Part shown: positions 1-8,594 of the stretch, piece after piece
How the letters are laid out: each line of letters starts with the position of its first letter
Position numbering within the stretch: the first letter of the stretch is position 1
Assembly: GCA_003349915.1 (NCBI GenBank)
Contig: QFXE01000021.1
Coordinates: 248,001 to 312,000, forward strand
Direction: 5' to 3'
Length of the DNA stretch: 64,000 bases
DNA from: an endosymbiont of Escarpia spicata
GTDB lineage: Bacteria > Pseudomonadota > Gammaproteobacteria > Chromatiales > Chromatiaceae
Program-made: the position numbers and the translations under genes
The notes under the pieces: model-generated
The model's input: the letters and a program-made list of their open reading frames with translations, nothing else
What the model was told of the DNA's origin: nothing
The model's database searches: none

Positions 1-4
1 TCAT
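1..4 (-). CDS. start codon of the next gene of the minor pilin operon (possibly pilY1), cut by window edge
   Basis: On the minus strand an ATG lies at 4-2, preceded five bases upstream by a GAGG Shine-Dalgarno sequence that sits near the end of pilX. Only the first codon is inside the window, so the product cannot be read. In gammaproteobacterial fimT-pilV-pilW-pilX operons the gene after pilX is normally pilY1, the large tip adhesin; that identity is inference from gene order only. Confidence 0.35.
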
Positions 5-25
5 AACAACCTCATCCATCCCAAA

Positions 26-727
26 TTATTGGGATATCAGATAGTGGCTCTGCAGGACTTCACGAATCGTGAACTCCTGACCCCAGCCGATAGCGGTGAT
101 ACGGAAAGCGAGTTTCGAAGGTGCAACCACCTGCCCGACTTCCAGTGGTACCTGCACATCCGCCTCGCCGATGTACTCGATAATGAAACGGGGTTGCTGC
201 GCCACCACCCGATTCGTTGCGTCGTTGGGATCCCCCACGGGAACCAGCACCCCGGTACCCAGATCGTTGCTGCCCAGGGTGACGAAACCGTCTGCCAGAG
301 GGCAGGCAGGTGGGGCAGCATCACACCAGTCGGTTTCATCGGTTGGGTCGAAACCGCAACCTGCCTGACCCTGGCAAATTTTGTCGTTATTTAGTGCCCC
401 TGGAGAAGAGTCATAAAGCCCCTGTAGTCCGGTGCCGCCAAGTTTAAACATGTCCTTTGCACCACCTTCCCAACCGCTTGCATGGCCGTAAACTTCAGCA
501 TCCAGCCACTCTTCAGCGACCCGCAGCGATGTCTCGGCAGCCTGAAAAGCAGTGTTGGCATGGTAGAAATTTCCCGACATACGCTCTTCCAGCACCGAGT
601 TGCTGATACCCGAGATACCGAGCACAGTCAGCACCATCAACAGCATGAGCGCAAAGATCAACGTCGCGCCCCGCTCTGGCTTGGACTGCAGAATCCGGCA
701 GCGGTTGTTAGACTGCTTTACCATCAT
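26..727 (-). CDS. pilX: PilX, minor type IV pilin
   Basis: Protein of 233 residues with a prepilin-like start: a basic leader ending in ERG at residues 18-20, then a hydrophobic helix of about 22 residues (ATLIFALMLLMVLTVLGISG). This is followed by the conserved SVLEERMSGN and AAETSLR stretch of the PilX N-terminal domain. Position 5 after the likely cleavage site is Phe rather than Glu, which is common in PilX. It is a minor pilin thought to help prime pilus assembly at the inner-membrane platform. The start overlaps the end of pilW by four bases (ATGA), indicating translational coupling in a fimT-pilV-pilW-pilX operon read leftwards. Confidence 0.88.
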   Translation of the reverse strand: MMVKQSNNRCRILQSKPERGATLIFALMLLMVLTVLGISGISNSVLEERMSGNFYHANTAFQAAETSLRVAEEWLDAEVYGHASGWEGGAKDMFKLGGTGLQGLYDSSPGALNNDKICQGQAGCGFDPTDETDWCDAAPPACPLADGFVTLGSNDLGTGVLVPVGDPNDATNRVVAQQPRFIIEYIGEADVQVPLEVGQVVAPSKLAFRITAIGWGQEFTIREVLQSHYLISQ

Positions 728-1734
728 ATGTCTCCATCCCGGTTTCTCAGTTTCACCGTAAACTCAAGATCCCTCGTATAATCTGCATCCCGGCCTTGGG
801 CCTGAGCCACCGGGTCACCCGGATTGATCGTTAGGGTGACGTGTAGACTGGTGACATCGTTGATCGCTACCCCCACGGCATCCCAGTCGACATAGCGGTC
901 AGCAGTGCCATCCGCATTGAGATCAATGCCGTAAGTAACTTGAAAATTCTCCACACCTGCAATCAGCAGTTGCGGGTTGGCATCACCAAGCCGGGTCGCA
1001 TAGAGCCCACTGGTTGTCAGACCGCCAGCCGTATTAGTTTGCAGTTCATAAAGCACCGCATCCATTTTGTATACGGACGCAGAAGAGTAGTCGATGTGGC
1101 CGAAGACATGTTCTATGCCAGTGGCAAAGTTACTGACACCATCAATAGTCGTGCTCGCATCGTGGTTGAGGCTTCCCGCAGGAACCGCGGTAACCAGAAA
1201 GACTGCCACGGCATTGCAGTCACTCACTGAAACGATATCTCCCCTGGACAGGTCGGCATAGTTTGGCGCGTTGACATCCACCGGCACATCACCAACCTGG
1301 GTACCCATTGTGCCGTTCATAGGCACCTCTGTACCGGCCAGGGCGAAATGAACAGCCACCTGATCCGGCAGTTCCACGCCGCCAACAGTCCCTCCATCCA
1401 TTCCACTGATCACCTGGGAGAAATCGTAGAGCCGCGTGGGACTGGCGGTACCGTTGTCCGTTACCGTGTTGGTCACGGTAGTGTTGCTGCTGCGATTGGA
1501 GGGAAAACAGCCATAGAAACCGCTGCCGGACAGATCGTTGTTAAACCGGTTGGCCACATAACGCATATTCTCCTGCACCCTGGAGACATCTTCCTCCAGA
1601 TTGAAGGTCTGTTTGCTGGCCATGAAGATCGAGGTCGCACCCGCCATCAGGATCAGGCTGAGGACGATGGCGATCATCAGTTCCACCAGGGTCAGGCCCT
1701 GATTATGTCGGCGGTTGATCATAGTATTGCTCAT
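724..1734 (-). CDS. pilW: PilW, minor type IV pilin
   Basis: Protein of 336 residues. The leader MSNTMINRRHNQG is followed by LTLVELMIAIVLSL, a textbook type III signal with Gly at -1 and Glu at +5 for cleavage by PilD. The rest is a long soluble domain typical of PilW (usually 270-350 residues), containing NMRYVANRFNNDLSGSGFYGC near residue 50-75. It acts with PilV and PilX as part of the minor pilin complex that initiates and tips the pilus. It overlaps pilX and pilV by four bases each, so the three are translationally coupled. Confidence 0.88.
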   Translation of the reverse strand: MSNTMINRRHNQGLTLVELMIAIVLSLILMAGATSIFMASKQTFNLEEDVSRVQENMRYVANRFNNDLSGSGFYGCFPSNRSSNTTVTNTVTDNGTASPTRLYDFSQVISGMDGGTVGGVELPDQVAVHFALAGTEVPMNGTMGTQVGDVPVDVNAPNYADLSRGDIVSVSDCNAVAVFLVTAVPAGSLNHDASTTIDGVSNFATGIEHVFGHIDYSSASVYKMDAVLYELQTNTAGGLTTSGLYATRLGDANPQLLIAGVENFQVTYGIDLNADGTADRYVDWDAVGVAINDVTSLHVTLTINPGDPVAQAQGRDADYTRDLEFTVKLRNRDGDI

Positions 1735-2321
1735 GGGATCACACTCATCACAAAACGCCGAAGCGGGGTGTTGACGGCAGACGCGCCATCCCGATCATGA
1801 TCCCACCAGACCTTGACCACATACTGATTCAGACCATTGGTCGCAGCCCCATCGCATCCTGCATCGCCCTGGTTGAGAACCCCGGTGCCGTTCAGGGTGC
1901 CGACGCCATCGTCCGGGGTGCTGTCGAGGCAGATCACCCCCTGGCCTCCAGGCAACAGTGCCGCAACATTGGCAAACCAGACGAAGGCATCGTAATCGGC
2001 CAGTTGTGCCGGCGTACAGCCCGCCGCCACAGCGATGCATCCTGGATCTGCAGCGGCTGCAAATATCAGGTTATATTCGGCATTGGTCACCCCGGTTGTG
2101 TTGGAGCGCAACCGGTCAGCACCATCCAACACCAGCATGGTCGCCAATGAGGACTGCAGTGCACCCTGGTTGCTCTTCAGGGAGTTGAACTGCATGCCCG
2201 CAACCCCCAGCAAGCCAATGGAGAGGATGATGACGGTGACCAGCACCTCCATCAGGGTGAAACCTGCATTGCGGTGTGTTGATGTCTCTCTCTGTCTGGA
2301 TCTCATTTCGATTCCCGTCAT
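1731..2321 (-). CDS. pilV: PilV, minor type IV pilin
   Basis: About 196 residues. A basic leader ends in NAG and is followed by FTLMEVLVTVIILSIGLLGVAG, the prepilin helix with Glu at +5. Residues after it (MQFNSLKSNQGALQSS) match the PilV family. The ATG at 2321 is preceded by an in-frame TTG at 2324, and a second ATG lies at 2306. None has a strong ribosome binding site, so translation probably couples to the fimT stop six bases upstream. It forms part of the minor pilin tip complex. Confidence 0.85.
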   Translation of the reverse strand: MTGIEMRSRQRETSTHRNAGFTLMEVLVTVIILSIGLLGVAGMQFNSLKSNQGALQSSLATMLVLDGADRLRSNTTGVTNAEYNLIFAAAADPGCIAVAAGCTPAQLADYDAFVWFANVAALLPGGQGVICLDSTPDDGVGTLNGTGVLNQGDAGCDGAATNGLNQYVVKVWWDHDRDGASAVNTPLRRFVMSVIP

Positions 2322-2326
2322 CAACT

Positions 2327-2845
2327 TCAGTTACAGGCCGCCCTGACCACAGAGACATACCCAGTCACCGAAACCGTGAACGCCCTGCCCTGCTGTCCCG
2401 TGCAGTGTGCCAATTCCGTGGTAATCGATAGTGGGTTAGCGTTATCCAGCTCCCCATTGACGGTGAAGCGAACAAAATCCGGCGCCGCCAGGACCGTCAT
2501 CGTTCCCCCTGGGGCACCCCAGACTCGCAGCAGCGGACCATCATCGGCCAGGGCATAACTATCATTTGTATTCACATCGGTAAACAACAGCCAGCCGTTC
2601 TCCCAGTTGTCCTGGTCACAAGCGGTATTGGCTGCATTACTGGCGCAGACCGCAACAGGCATCTTGCGCTTCACTGCCTCACTGCGGGCCAGATTCAAGG
2701 CCATCACCAGATCGTTGGCATAAGCGGCCGACTGGTTGTTGGCCATCATAGTGGTGAATGCCGGTATCCCGATAGCCAGCAGGATGATGCCCGCCGCCAG
2801 GGTGACCATCAATTCAATCAGTGTAAATCCACGTAATCTGTTCAT
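2327..2845 (-). CDS. fimT: GspH/FimT-family pseudopilin
   Basis: 172 residues from the ATG at 2845. The leader is only MNRLRG and is followed by FTLIELMVTLAAGIILLAIG, a classic prepilin cleavage site. The body has the GspH/FimT signature (AYANDLVMALNLARSEAVKR around residues 40-60) and ends in a small Cys-containing domain. The frame stays open upstream to 3076, but that extension would bury the prepilin signal and overlap thiO, so the short start is correct. It is the first gene of the fimT-pilV-pilW-pilX operon; an inverted repeat lies 35 bases upstream. Confidence 0.88.
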   Translation of the reverse strand: MNRLRGFTLIELMVTLAAGIILLAIGIPAFTTMMANNQSAAYANDLVMALNLARSEAVKRKMPVAVCASNAANTACDQDNWENGWLLFTDVNTNDSYALADDGPLLRVWGAPGGTMTVLAAPDFVRFTVNGELDNANPLSITTELAHCTGQQGRAFTVSVTGYVSVVRAACN

Positions 2846-2879
2846 CTCGATACTCTCTATAGCAAAAACCTGGAGCCTG

Positions 2880-2899
2880 TTTATCCCTAACAGGATAAA
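2880..2899. promoter_or_regulatory. inverted repeat upstream of fimT
   Basis: Perfect 7-bp arms, TTTATCC and GGATAAA, separated by six bases, 35 bp before the fimT start and within the divergent fimT/thiO spacer. It could be an operator or a small mRNA leader hairpin. No regulator can be assigned. Confidence 0.35.
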
Positions 2900-3013
2900 C
2901 TGCACCGATTTCCCGATAAACGGTGTCACAAAACCAAGAAGTGTGAAGCGGTCGACACTGGGGCGCGGGGGAGGAGTCGAAGAATAGCACCTGGAATCAT
3001 AAGGCAGTAATCC

Positions 3014-4105
3014 ATGAGTGATTGTCTCATTATCGGCGGTGGCATCATCGGTATGCTGACCGCATGGGAACTTCAATCCGCCGGCATGCGGGTGACTCTG
3101 ATCGAACGCAGGGAAACCGGCCGTGAATCCTCATGGGCAGGGGGCGGCATCGTCTCCCCGCTCTACCCCTGGCGCTATGCGGATTCGGTCACTGCACTAG
3201 CCGGCTGGAGCCAATCCCATTATGCGGATCTGGCCCGGTCGCTCACCCAGGGTAGCGGCATCGACCCGGAATATACCCAAAATGGCCTGCTTATTCTGCA
3301 GCCGGGTGACGAGAAACGAGCGACCGCCTGGGCAAAAGAGACCGGACAGACGCTGCAGTTACTGAACGGGCATGAGACAAGGGAGTGCGAACCGGCCCTT
3401 TCAGCCGTAGCGGAAACCGCGGTCTGGATGCCGCAGGTTGCCCAGATACGCAACCCGCGTCTGGCGAAAGCAACCAGGCTCGCCATCGCCCCCCTGGTCA
3501 AAATCATCGAAGATGCAGAGGTCACCGAACTGCTTATCCGGGATGGAGGTATCACCGGCATCAAAACCGCCGGTGACCATTTCGAGGCAGACCGGGTTGT
3601 GGTCTGTGCCGGTGCTTGGAGTGGCCGCCTGTTGCAGGCAATGCCAGTGGTCCCGGATATCTCACCGGTACGGGGACAGATGATCCTTTTCAAAGGCCAG
3701 CCGGGGGATGTTTCGCGAATCGTGTTACACGAAAACCGCTATGTCATTCCCCGCCGTGATGGCAGGGTTCTGGTAGGCAGTACTCTGGAACATAGTGATT
3801 TCAAAAAAACGACCTCCAGCGCGGCCAGAGATGAGCTGAAAAAGTACGCAATTCAGCACTTCCCCGCACTTGAAGGTGCCGAGATCGAGCACCATTGGGC
3901 GGGGCTGCGTCCAGGTTCACCACACGGCATCCCCTACATCGGCCCGGTACCCGAAATCCAGGGCCTCTATGTCAATTCCGGCCACTACCGAAACGGCGTG
4001 GTGCTGGCCCCCGCTTCTGCCCGTCTGATGGCCGATGTGATCCTGGAGAGAGAACCGATTCTCGACCCAAGACCCTATGCCCTGGATGCACCCCGCGAGG
4101 ATTGA
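3014..4105 (+). CDS. thiO: glycine oxidase ThiO
   Basis: 363-residue FAD-dependent amine oxidase of the DAO fold. The Rossmann motif IIGGGIIGMLTAWEL is at residues 6-20, and ESSWAGGGIVSPLYPWRY near residue 40-57 is typical of ThiO. The C-terminal HHWAGLRPGSPHGIPYIGPV and VNSGHYRNGVVLAPA carry the flavin and substrate contacts. ThiO oxidises glycine to iminoacetate for the thiazole half of thiamine. No other thi genes are adjacent. In many gammaproteobacteria a glycine oxidase sits beside the fimT-pilV-pilW minor pilins, and the same neighbourhood is seen here, transcribed divergently. Confidence 0.92.
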   Translation: MSDCLIIGGGIIGMLTAWELQSAGMRVTLIERRETGRESSWAGGGIVSPLYPWRYADSVTALAGWSQSHYADLARSLTQGSGIDPEYTQNGLLILQPGDEKRATAWAKETGQTLQLLNGHETRECEPALSAVAETAVWMPQVAQIRNPRLAKATRLAIAPLVKIIEDAEVTELLIRDGGITGIKTAGDHFEADRVVVCAGAWSGRLLQAMPVVPDISPVRGQMILFKGQPGDVSRIVLHENRYVIPRRDGRVLVGSTLEHSDFKKTTSSAARDELKKYAIQHFPALEGAEIEHHWAGLRPGSPHGIPYIGPVPEIQGLYVNSGHYRNGVVLAPASARLMADVILEREPILDPRPYALDAPRED

Positions 4106-4106
4106 A

Positions 4107-4136
4107 TTGAATCCGGCCGGATTCTGAGACTATAAT
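4107..4136 (+). promoter_or_regulatory. sigma-70 type promoter upstream of tRNA-Thr
   Basis: TTGAAT (4107-4112), an 18-bp spacer, then TATAAT (4131-4136), followed by a GC-rich discriminator (CGCCCG) as expected for a stringently controlled stable-RNA promoter. The tRNA begins 88 bp beyond the -10 box. Confidence 0.5.
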
Positions 4137-4223
4137 CGCCCGTCGTTAAATCATTCAGCGTAGTACGACGTAGAAAAATATTTATTGAATTACAGAGCTG
4201 AATAGTTACACAAAGAGTTTTGT

Positions 4224-4299
<76 letters not shown>

Positions 4300-4301
4300 T
4301 T

Positions 4302-4598
4302 ATAAATGACTGAAAATATGGAAGTTTTAGTAAAATCCTCGATGAGACACGCAAGCACTTAAAGGTGGCAGGGTACTGATTTAGGTACTTGCTCGATTTA
4401 AATGTGTGTTTTTTCGGAGGTGCCTTAATTAAATAGTGCAATATGACACTTGGCCTCTGCCTCCTTTTGAGACTTGCCTCTGTATCTATTGGCATTCGAA
4501 AAATAGAATAGAATCAAAATGAATAGCAAATATGATTCCTGTCCCCTATTTGTAACCCCTATTTCTCTCGCTCGGATGTTCAAGGCACTGGATGTTAT
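4302..4598. other. non-coding left end of the island
   Basis: About 300 bp without a credible gene. It holds a GGGTACTGATTTAGGTACTT doublet at about 4370-4390 and otherwise AT-rich sequence. A tyrosine integrase would be expected here; no translated stretch resembles one. Confidence 0.5.
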
Positions 4599-4868
4599 TT
4601 AGTAGAGCAACTTACAGTCATCGACGAGGGATACGACTGGTTCACTGCCCTGTTTGATAGATAATGTAAAGATCGTATTCGCACCATGCGAGGCTAGAAC
4701 GGTAAGAATAAGGCGGTTGTTGCGCCCACGCATTTCAAGCCCTGTCGGACCTTCATCTATTACCGTAAATCCACTTTCTAATGCTCGCGCAACAAACTCT
4801 CTAGCATTAAGCGATTGGCGTAACAACCGCTTGATAATGTCTACATCAGTTGGGGTGGTTTTCTTCAT
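4599..4868 (-). CDS. small hypothetical island protein
   Basis: 89 residues beginning MKKTTPTDVDIIKRLLRQSL, with a mixed alpha/beta look: a helical N terminus, then strands ending in SEPVVSLVDDCKLLY. I do not recognise a family and see no signal peptide, membrane segment or metal motif. The ribosome binding site is weak. It lies downstream of the zinc-ribbon gene on the same strand, 55 bp away, so the two may be co-transcribed. Confidence 0.5.
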   Translation of the reverse strand: MKKTTPTDVDIIKRLLRQSLNAREFVARALESGFTVIDEGPTGLEMRGRNNRLILTVLASHGANTIFTLSIKQGSEPVVSLVDDCKLLY

Positions 4869-4923
4869 AATTACTACTGCTTATTTTTTTTGAAGGAACG
4901 ACTGAGGAATCGTTGGATCTTTC

Positions 4924-5421
4924 TTAATTGGATTGCATAGACTTCATATACAGATCGATTTCTTCCCTGCACTCTTTGCATATACCCCAATCTTCAGAGG
5001 CATTGCGCTCAACCACCAGAATCCAGTGCATGCTGAATGCGGTATGGTACTTTAGCTCTCCTGGCACTCCTAATTCCATGCCCTGCTGTTCGTACTGTTC
5101 CTTCCACGTCATTGGAAGACGAGAAGGACTGAAGCCACTATTACTTGCCGTCACAACCACAGAAGGCGGGACGACTATAATGTCCTCAGAGCCAAGTGCT
5201 TTACCGCATATATCGCAAATATTAGAAAACCCGCTTGTTTCTGCTAAATTTGTTTTCTTAATCCGTTCTTCTTCAGCGTTTATAACAAGATCATTTGGTG
5301 GATGAATTATATTCTTTGCGCCACATTTGCAGGTTAAATTCATAGATTCCTTTACACCAATTGTTTTTACTCTTAAATTTTCGCCGCATTCCTGGCATGT
5401 ACCAACAATCACTCTAGACAT
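4924..5421 (-). CDS. zinc-ribbon hypothetical protein of the island
   Basis: 165 residues. Three cysteine pairs are visible: CQEC at residues 9-12, CKC near 31-33, and CDIC near 69-72, plus CKEC close to the C terminus. This gives at least two zinc-ribbon or rubredoxin-like knuckles around a central domain with SMHWILVVERNA. A good GGAG ribosome binding site precedes the ATG at 5421. The function is unknown; zinc ribbons of this type often bind nucleic acid or proteins. AT-rich codon use matches the island rather than the flanking chromosome. Confidence 0.65.
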   Translation of the reverse strand: MSRVIVGTCQECGENLRVKTIGVKESMNLTCKCGAKNIIHPPNDLVINAEEERIKKTNLAETSGFSNICDICGKALGSEDIIVVPPSVVVTASNSGFSPSRLPMTWKEQYEQQGMELGVPGELKYHTAFSMHWILVVERNASEDWGICKECREEIDLYMKSMQSN

Positions 5422-5607
5422 TTTAATTCTCCAAATACGCTGTTGTTACGCAAACTGATTTTTAACTTAACGACCTATTGAAGCTACAGAAAAACATCAA
5501 GACTCAGGTTTTTACTGTCCGAGTGAACTTTCCTTGTTTGGCATTATTCTTGAGACATTAGGATTGCTTTACCATTTCGAAAGGCATTTATTCTGACAAG
5601 CCCCGAG

Positions 5608-6552
5608 TTAATAGAACAAGTCTCTGTTAACGCTACCGCCATAATTCTCTAACAAACTAATCATTTTTATATTTTTTTTCTCATATGCGTAATCTATCGG
5701 ACAAAATCCCCCTTCTTGTTTTATATTTACGTCTGCTCCATGATCAAGAAGTAACTGTACCATCTCTATGTGATTGGTTTGGGCTGCTGAGTGTAGCGGG
5801 GTATACCCAAAATTTGAATCTACTACATTCGGTTCTGCTCCGTTTTCTAATAATATGCGGACATTCTCAATATCCCCTTGTTTGAAGACTCCCTCAGAGA
5901 ATGGAAGGGTTCCTTCAGCTGCAAGATGTAAAGGTGTTTTATTTGCAGAATCTTTTACATTTACATCGGCTCCATTCTTGATAAGTAATAGAGATACTTC
6001 TGCAACCTCATAGTCCCATTCATGTCTGAACATATTATTAAGATAATGAAGCGGCGTACTATTCGAGTTGTTCTTTACATCAGATTCGGCACCGTGATCA
6101 ATAAGAAGTTGTGCAATTCTAAGCTTATTATCTTCAAGAAAGAAAAGCGGAGTACACCCATCTTTATCTCTCTCATTAACATCTGCTCCGTATTGAATTA
6201 ATCTCTTAACCACTTCATCCTCTCCCTCACTTACAAATGTAACTAAGGAGATTTTTTCTGTTAGATCAGACAATATGCCTTCATTTTCAATCTGTAGAAT
6301 TGCTATTTTACGCAACCACCATTCATTACAATAATCTCTAGCAATATCAGCTAATATTTCTTGATCTTCAATTTGTTCAATAGCAGCAATACAAAGTTCT
6401 TCGTCATCCATATTTTCAGCAAAATCAGCCAAGACACTTTGATCTGTTATCCGTTTAATCGCATCTTTTCGAACGTTGATGTTATTAGAAGTATTCGCAA
6501 CAACATCAGCTCCTCTCGCTCTTCGTCTGAACAGTTTGCCCCAGAAACTCAT
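5608..6552 (-). CDS. ankyrin-repeat protein with HEAT-like N terminus
   Basis: 314 residues, no signal peptide. Residues about 25-110 contain three HEAT-like helical units sharing a D/NQ-x-x-LADxA pattern (DQSVLADFAEN, DQEILADIARD, NEGILSDLTEK). From about residue 115 on there are at least five ankyrin repeats with the TPLH/TPLF and LLIDHGA or LLENGA signatures, ending in a final capping repeat. Ankyrin arrays bind proteins; the partner is not predictable. A strong purine-rich ribosome binding site (AGGGGG) precedes the ATG. It is the largest cargo gene of the island. Confidence 0.8.
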   Translation of the reverse strand: MSFWGKLFRRRARGADVVANTSNNINVRKDAIKRITDQSVLADFAENMDDEELCIAAIEQIEDQEILADIARDYCNEWWLRKIAILQIENEGILSDLTEKISLVTFVSEGEDEVVKRLIQYGADVNERDKDGCTPLFFLEDNKLRIAQLLIDHGAESDVKNNSNSTPLHYLNNMFRHEWDYEVAEVSLLLIKNGADVNVKDSANKTPLHLAAEGTLPFSEGVFKQGDIENVRILLENGAEPNVVDSNFGYTPLHSAAQTNHIEMVQLLLDHGADVNIKQEGGFCPIDYAYEKKNIKMISLLENYGGSVNRDLFY

Positions 6553-6650
6553 GATGCCCCCTTTATGATTGAATTATGTCCGCCGAAAGAGAATTTTACA
6601 GTTACCTTGTTATCTAACCTTATACTGCTTTCAAATAATCGGTTTCCTCC

Positions 6651-6842
6651 TCAAGTGATTCGTTTCTTGCAATCAGGTCTGTTAATTCTTCGGATATCAT
6701 TCTTATTTTCCTTGTAAATGACAGGGATATCATACATCAGATTGCGACCATCAGAACCTAAATAGTGTCCATCCAGAAACAAGTAATATTTATAGCCGGG
6801 ATGAAGCGCAGCGGAATCCAGGAAGATAAGTGGCTGATTCAT
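6651..6842 (-). CDS. small hypothetical island protein
   Basis: 63 residues from the ATG at 6842 (GGGA ribosome binding site seven bases upstream): MNQPLIFLDSAALHPGYKYY and a basic C terminus. The frame stays open upstream to 6908, but that part encodes only the VPYF tandem repeat and is unlikely to be translated. I do not recognise the family. It may be a fragment of a larger gene. Confidence 0.4.
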   Translation of the reverse strand: MNQPLIFLDSAALHPGYKYYLFLDGHYLGSDGRNLMYDIPVIYKENKNDIRRINRPDCKKRIT

Positions 6843-6868
6843 AGTCTGTTCCCGGATCAAATATTGGT

Positions 6869-6903
6869 GCACAAAATAGGGCACAAAATAGGGCACAAAA
6901 TGG
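6869..6903. repeat. 12-bp tandem repeat near the island right end
   Basis: About three copies of GCACAAAATAGG in tandem, 67 bp inside the right attachment site. Short direct repeats near att cores can be arm-type binding sites for an integrase or excisionase; that role is inference. Confidence 0.6.
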
Positions 6904-6969
6904 TACACTTTAACCTCAAAATTGAAATTAAGCTGTTGATTACAAGGGGTTACAGATAGATGGTCCTAC

Positions 6970-6988
6970 TCCGCTCATCGGCTCCATT
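6970..6988 (+). repeat. right attachment site (attR)
   Basis: Exact 19-bp copy of the tRNA-Thr 3' end (4283-4301), isolated from any tRNA structure. It marks the right border of the island, 38 bp before the DUF1820 gene. Confidence 0.88.
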
Positions 6989-7026
6989 TCCAGGTTCTTA
7001 CAGGATCCGCCATAGCGACGGTAATA

Positions 7027-7356
7027 ATGCGCATCTTCAAAATCACCTTCCTCAATCAAGGTAAGGTTTATGAAGTCTTTGCCCGGAAGGTGCAACAGGG
7101 CGAGCTTTACGGGTTCGTGGAAGTCGAAGACCTCATCTTCGAACAGAACAATTCCCTGGTCATTGATCCTTCCTCGGAAAAGCTGCAGGAGGAGTTTGCC
7201 GGCGTCAACCGCACACTGATACCCATCCACGCAGTCATCCGCATCGACGAAGTCGAGAAAGAGGGACCCGGCAAGATCACTGAATTGGATGAAACATCCA
7301 ATATCACCCCCTTCCCTACCACCTTCTTCAAACCGGACCGCAAGCCGGACAAATAG
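7027..7356 (+). CDS. DUF1820 family protein
   Basis: 109 residues: MRIFKITFLNQGKVYEVFAR, then LYGFVEVEDLIFEQNNSLVIDPSSEKL and LIPIHAVIRIDEVEKEG, which is the conserved core of the DUF1820 family of small cytoplasmic proteins found in many gammaproteobacteria. The function is unknown. The start is only 38 bp from the island border, so the gene's original upstream region now lies on the far side of the island, or its promoter is supplied by the island end. Confidence 0.8.
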   Translation: MRIFKITFLNQGKVYEVFARKVQQGELYGFVEVEDLIFEQNNSLVIDPSSEKLQEEFAGVNRTLIPIHAVIRIDEVEKEGPGKITELDETSNITPFPTTFFKPDRKPDK

Positions 7357-7429
7357 CTATTGCGGATCATCATTGCCGCCCATCGGCACCGGGATGGATA
7401 CTGTTGCACCCCCGTTTGCAGGACCTCCC

Positions 7430-7984
7430 ATGTATCTCCCACGATTCTTATTCATCTCACTGACACTTTTGCTGGCCGCCTGTTCGCAACAGGAGACAAA
7501 CTTCGAGCCGGATAACCCGCCCTTGATCACTGCTGCTGAGAAGGGGGATATGAGCGAACTGGACAGGCTGCTGACCCAAAACAGCACTATCGATGTGGTC
7601 GATGCCTGCCACTGGACCCCCCTGATGAAGGCTGCGCTCAACGGTCATGCGGAAGCGGTGGAACGTTTGCTGGAGGCCGGTGCCGACGTAAATCTCACAG
7701 ATAAAGGCGGCTACTCAGCGGTCATGCTGGCAGCATCGAACAACCATGCCCGCGTGGTCAGGTTGCTGCTGAAACGGGGGGCCGACATAGACCAGGTAGA
7801 GAACACCGGCGGCTGGACTGCCCTCATCTGGGCCACCAAACTGGGGCACAGGGAGACGGTTGAAACACTGCTGACTCATCAGGCCGACCCCGGCCTGCGT
7901 GATCTAAAAGGACGCAGCGCACTGGACTGGGCTCGGACCCAGGGACATCAGGCTATCATCGAACGTCTTTCCGAAAAAGGATAA
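7430..7984 (+). CDS. ankyrin-repeat lipoprotein
   Basis: 184 residues from the ATG at 7430, chosen because it places a lipoprotein signal (LFISLTLLLAAC, lipobox LAAC) at residues 7-18 behind an AGGA ribosome binding site. The mature part carries about four ankyrin repeats (TPLMKAALNGHAEAVERLLEAGAD, YSAVMLAASNNHARVVRLLLKRGAD, TALIWATKLGHRETVETLLTHQAD and a final capping repeat). It is probably membrane-anchored in the periplasm. Ankyrin lipoproteins are often linked to envelope or redox stress, but no partner is visible here. Confidence 0.82.
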   Translation: MYLPRFLFISLTLLLAACSQQETNFEPDNPPLITAAEKGDMSELDRLLTQNSTIDVVDACHWTPLMKAALNGHAEAVERLLEAGADVNLTDKGGYSAVMLAASNNHARVVRLLLKRGADIDQVENTGGWTALIWATKLGHRETVETLLTHQADPGLRDLKGRSALDWARTQGHQAIIERLSEKG

Positions 7985-8117
7985 ACCCAACGGCCTTTTC
8001 ACCCGACTCCCCGGCCCTTAATATATCGGTTGAATCATTGATCTGAATCATGCGACCACTACTGATTCCGGGCCTATTATTTAAAGGACGGCAATCTCAT
8101 TCCGGGAGGGGTTCACC

Positions 8118-8579
8118 ATGGCAATCAGCAACGACCAGGAGTTACGCAAGGTATTGGATGAACTGCCGACAACCGAACAGCGCGATTTGGGCTGTCGCTT
8201 CGTCGTGAGTGTGCGCCACCTCAGTGAGGATCCGCGAATTGGTCAGGCGCTTGAAGTCATTGCTGAAAGGAGTGGGCAGCCGGATGAGATGTTGTCCGCC
8301 TACAAAGGAGTCAAAGCGCTCTCGAACCAGACCTACACCGCCTGCGGCCGGGATGCAGACTGGGCGATTCAGGCAGAACACTTTGTCGCCGCAGCCGCTG
8401 TTGCCTGCCTGCTGCCCGAGGGGCAGATCAGCAACAACACCAACCTCGCCTGGAAAGCCGCTGTTCAGGCGCGCATGGCCAAGAACTGCGAAATGATTCT
8501 CAACGATGCGGGAGAAGTGGATAACGAGGCGCAGAAGCAGTACGCCATCGCCGAAGCATTTATCTCAGAAAACGGGTAA
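8118..8579 (+). CDS. hypothetical protein
   Basis: 153 residues, soluble, helix-rich, no signal peptide. Notable stretches are EQRDLGCRFVVSVRHLSEDPRIGQALEVI, KALSNQTYTACGRDADWAIQAEHFVAAAAVACL and a C-terminal helix. Cysteines occur at three positions but not as a CxxC motif. I do not recognise the family. A GGGAGGGG ribosome binding site lies before the ATG. It is convergent with pilU, 15 bp away. Confidence 0.7.
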   Translation: MAISNDQELRKVLDELPTTEQRDLGCRFVVSVRHLSEDPRIGQALEVIAERSGQPDEMLSAYKGVKALSNQTYTACGRDADWAIQAEHFVAAAAVACLLPEGQISNNTNLAWKAAVQARMAKNCEMILNDAGEVDNEAQKQYAIAEAFISENG

Positions 8580-8594
8580 TTAAATTGTAAGAAG

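Noticed and set aside
14-394. Plus-strand ORFs opposite pilX
   Set aside because: Antisense to a well-supported prepilin gene with coupled overlaps; no family resemblance.
2846-3013. TPP riboswitch upstream of thiO
   Set aside because: No THI-box (CTGAGA ... ACCTGA) structure is present in the short spacer.
6940-7230. Minus-strand ORF crossing attR and the DUF1820 gene
   Set aside because: It is antisense to a conserved gene and ends in the tRNA-derived repeat.
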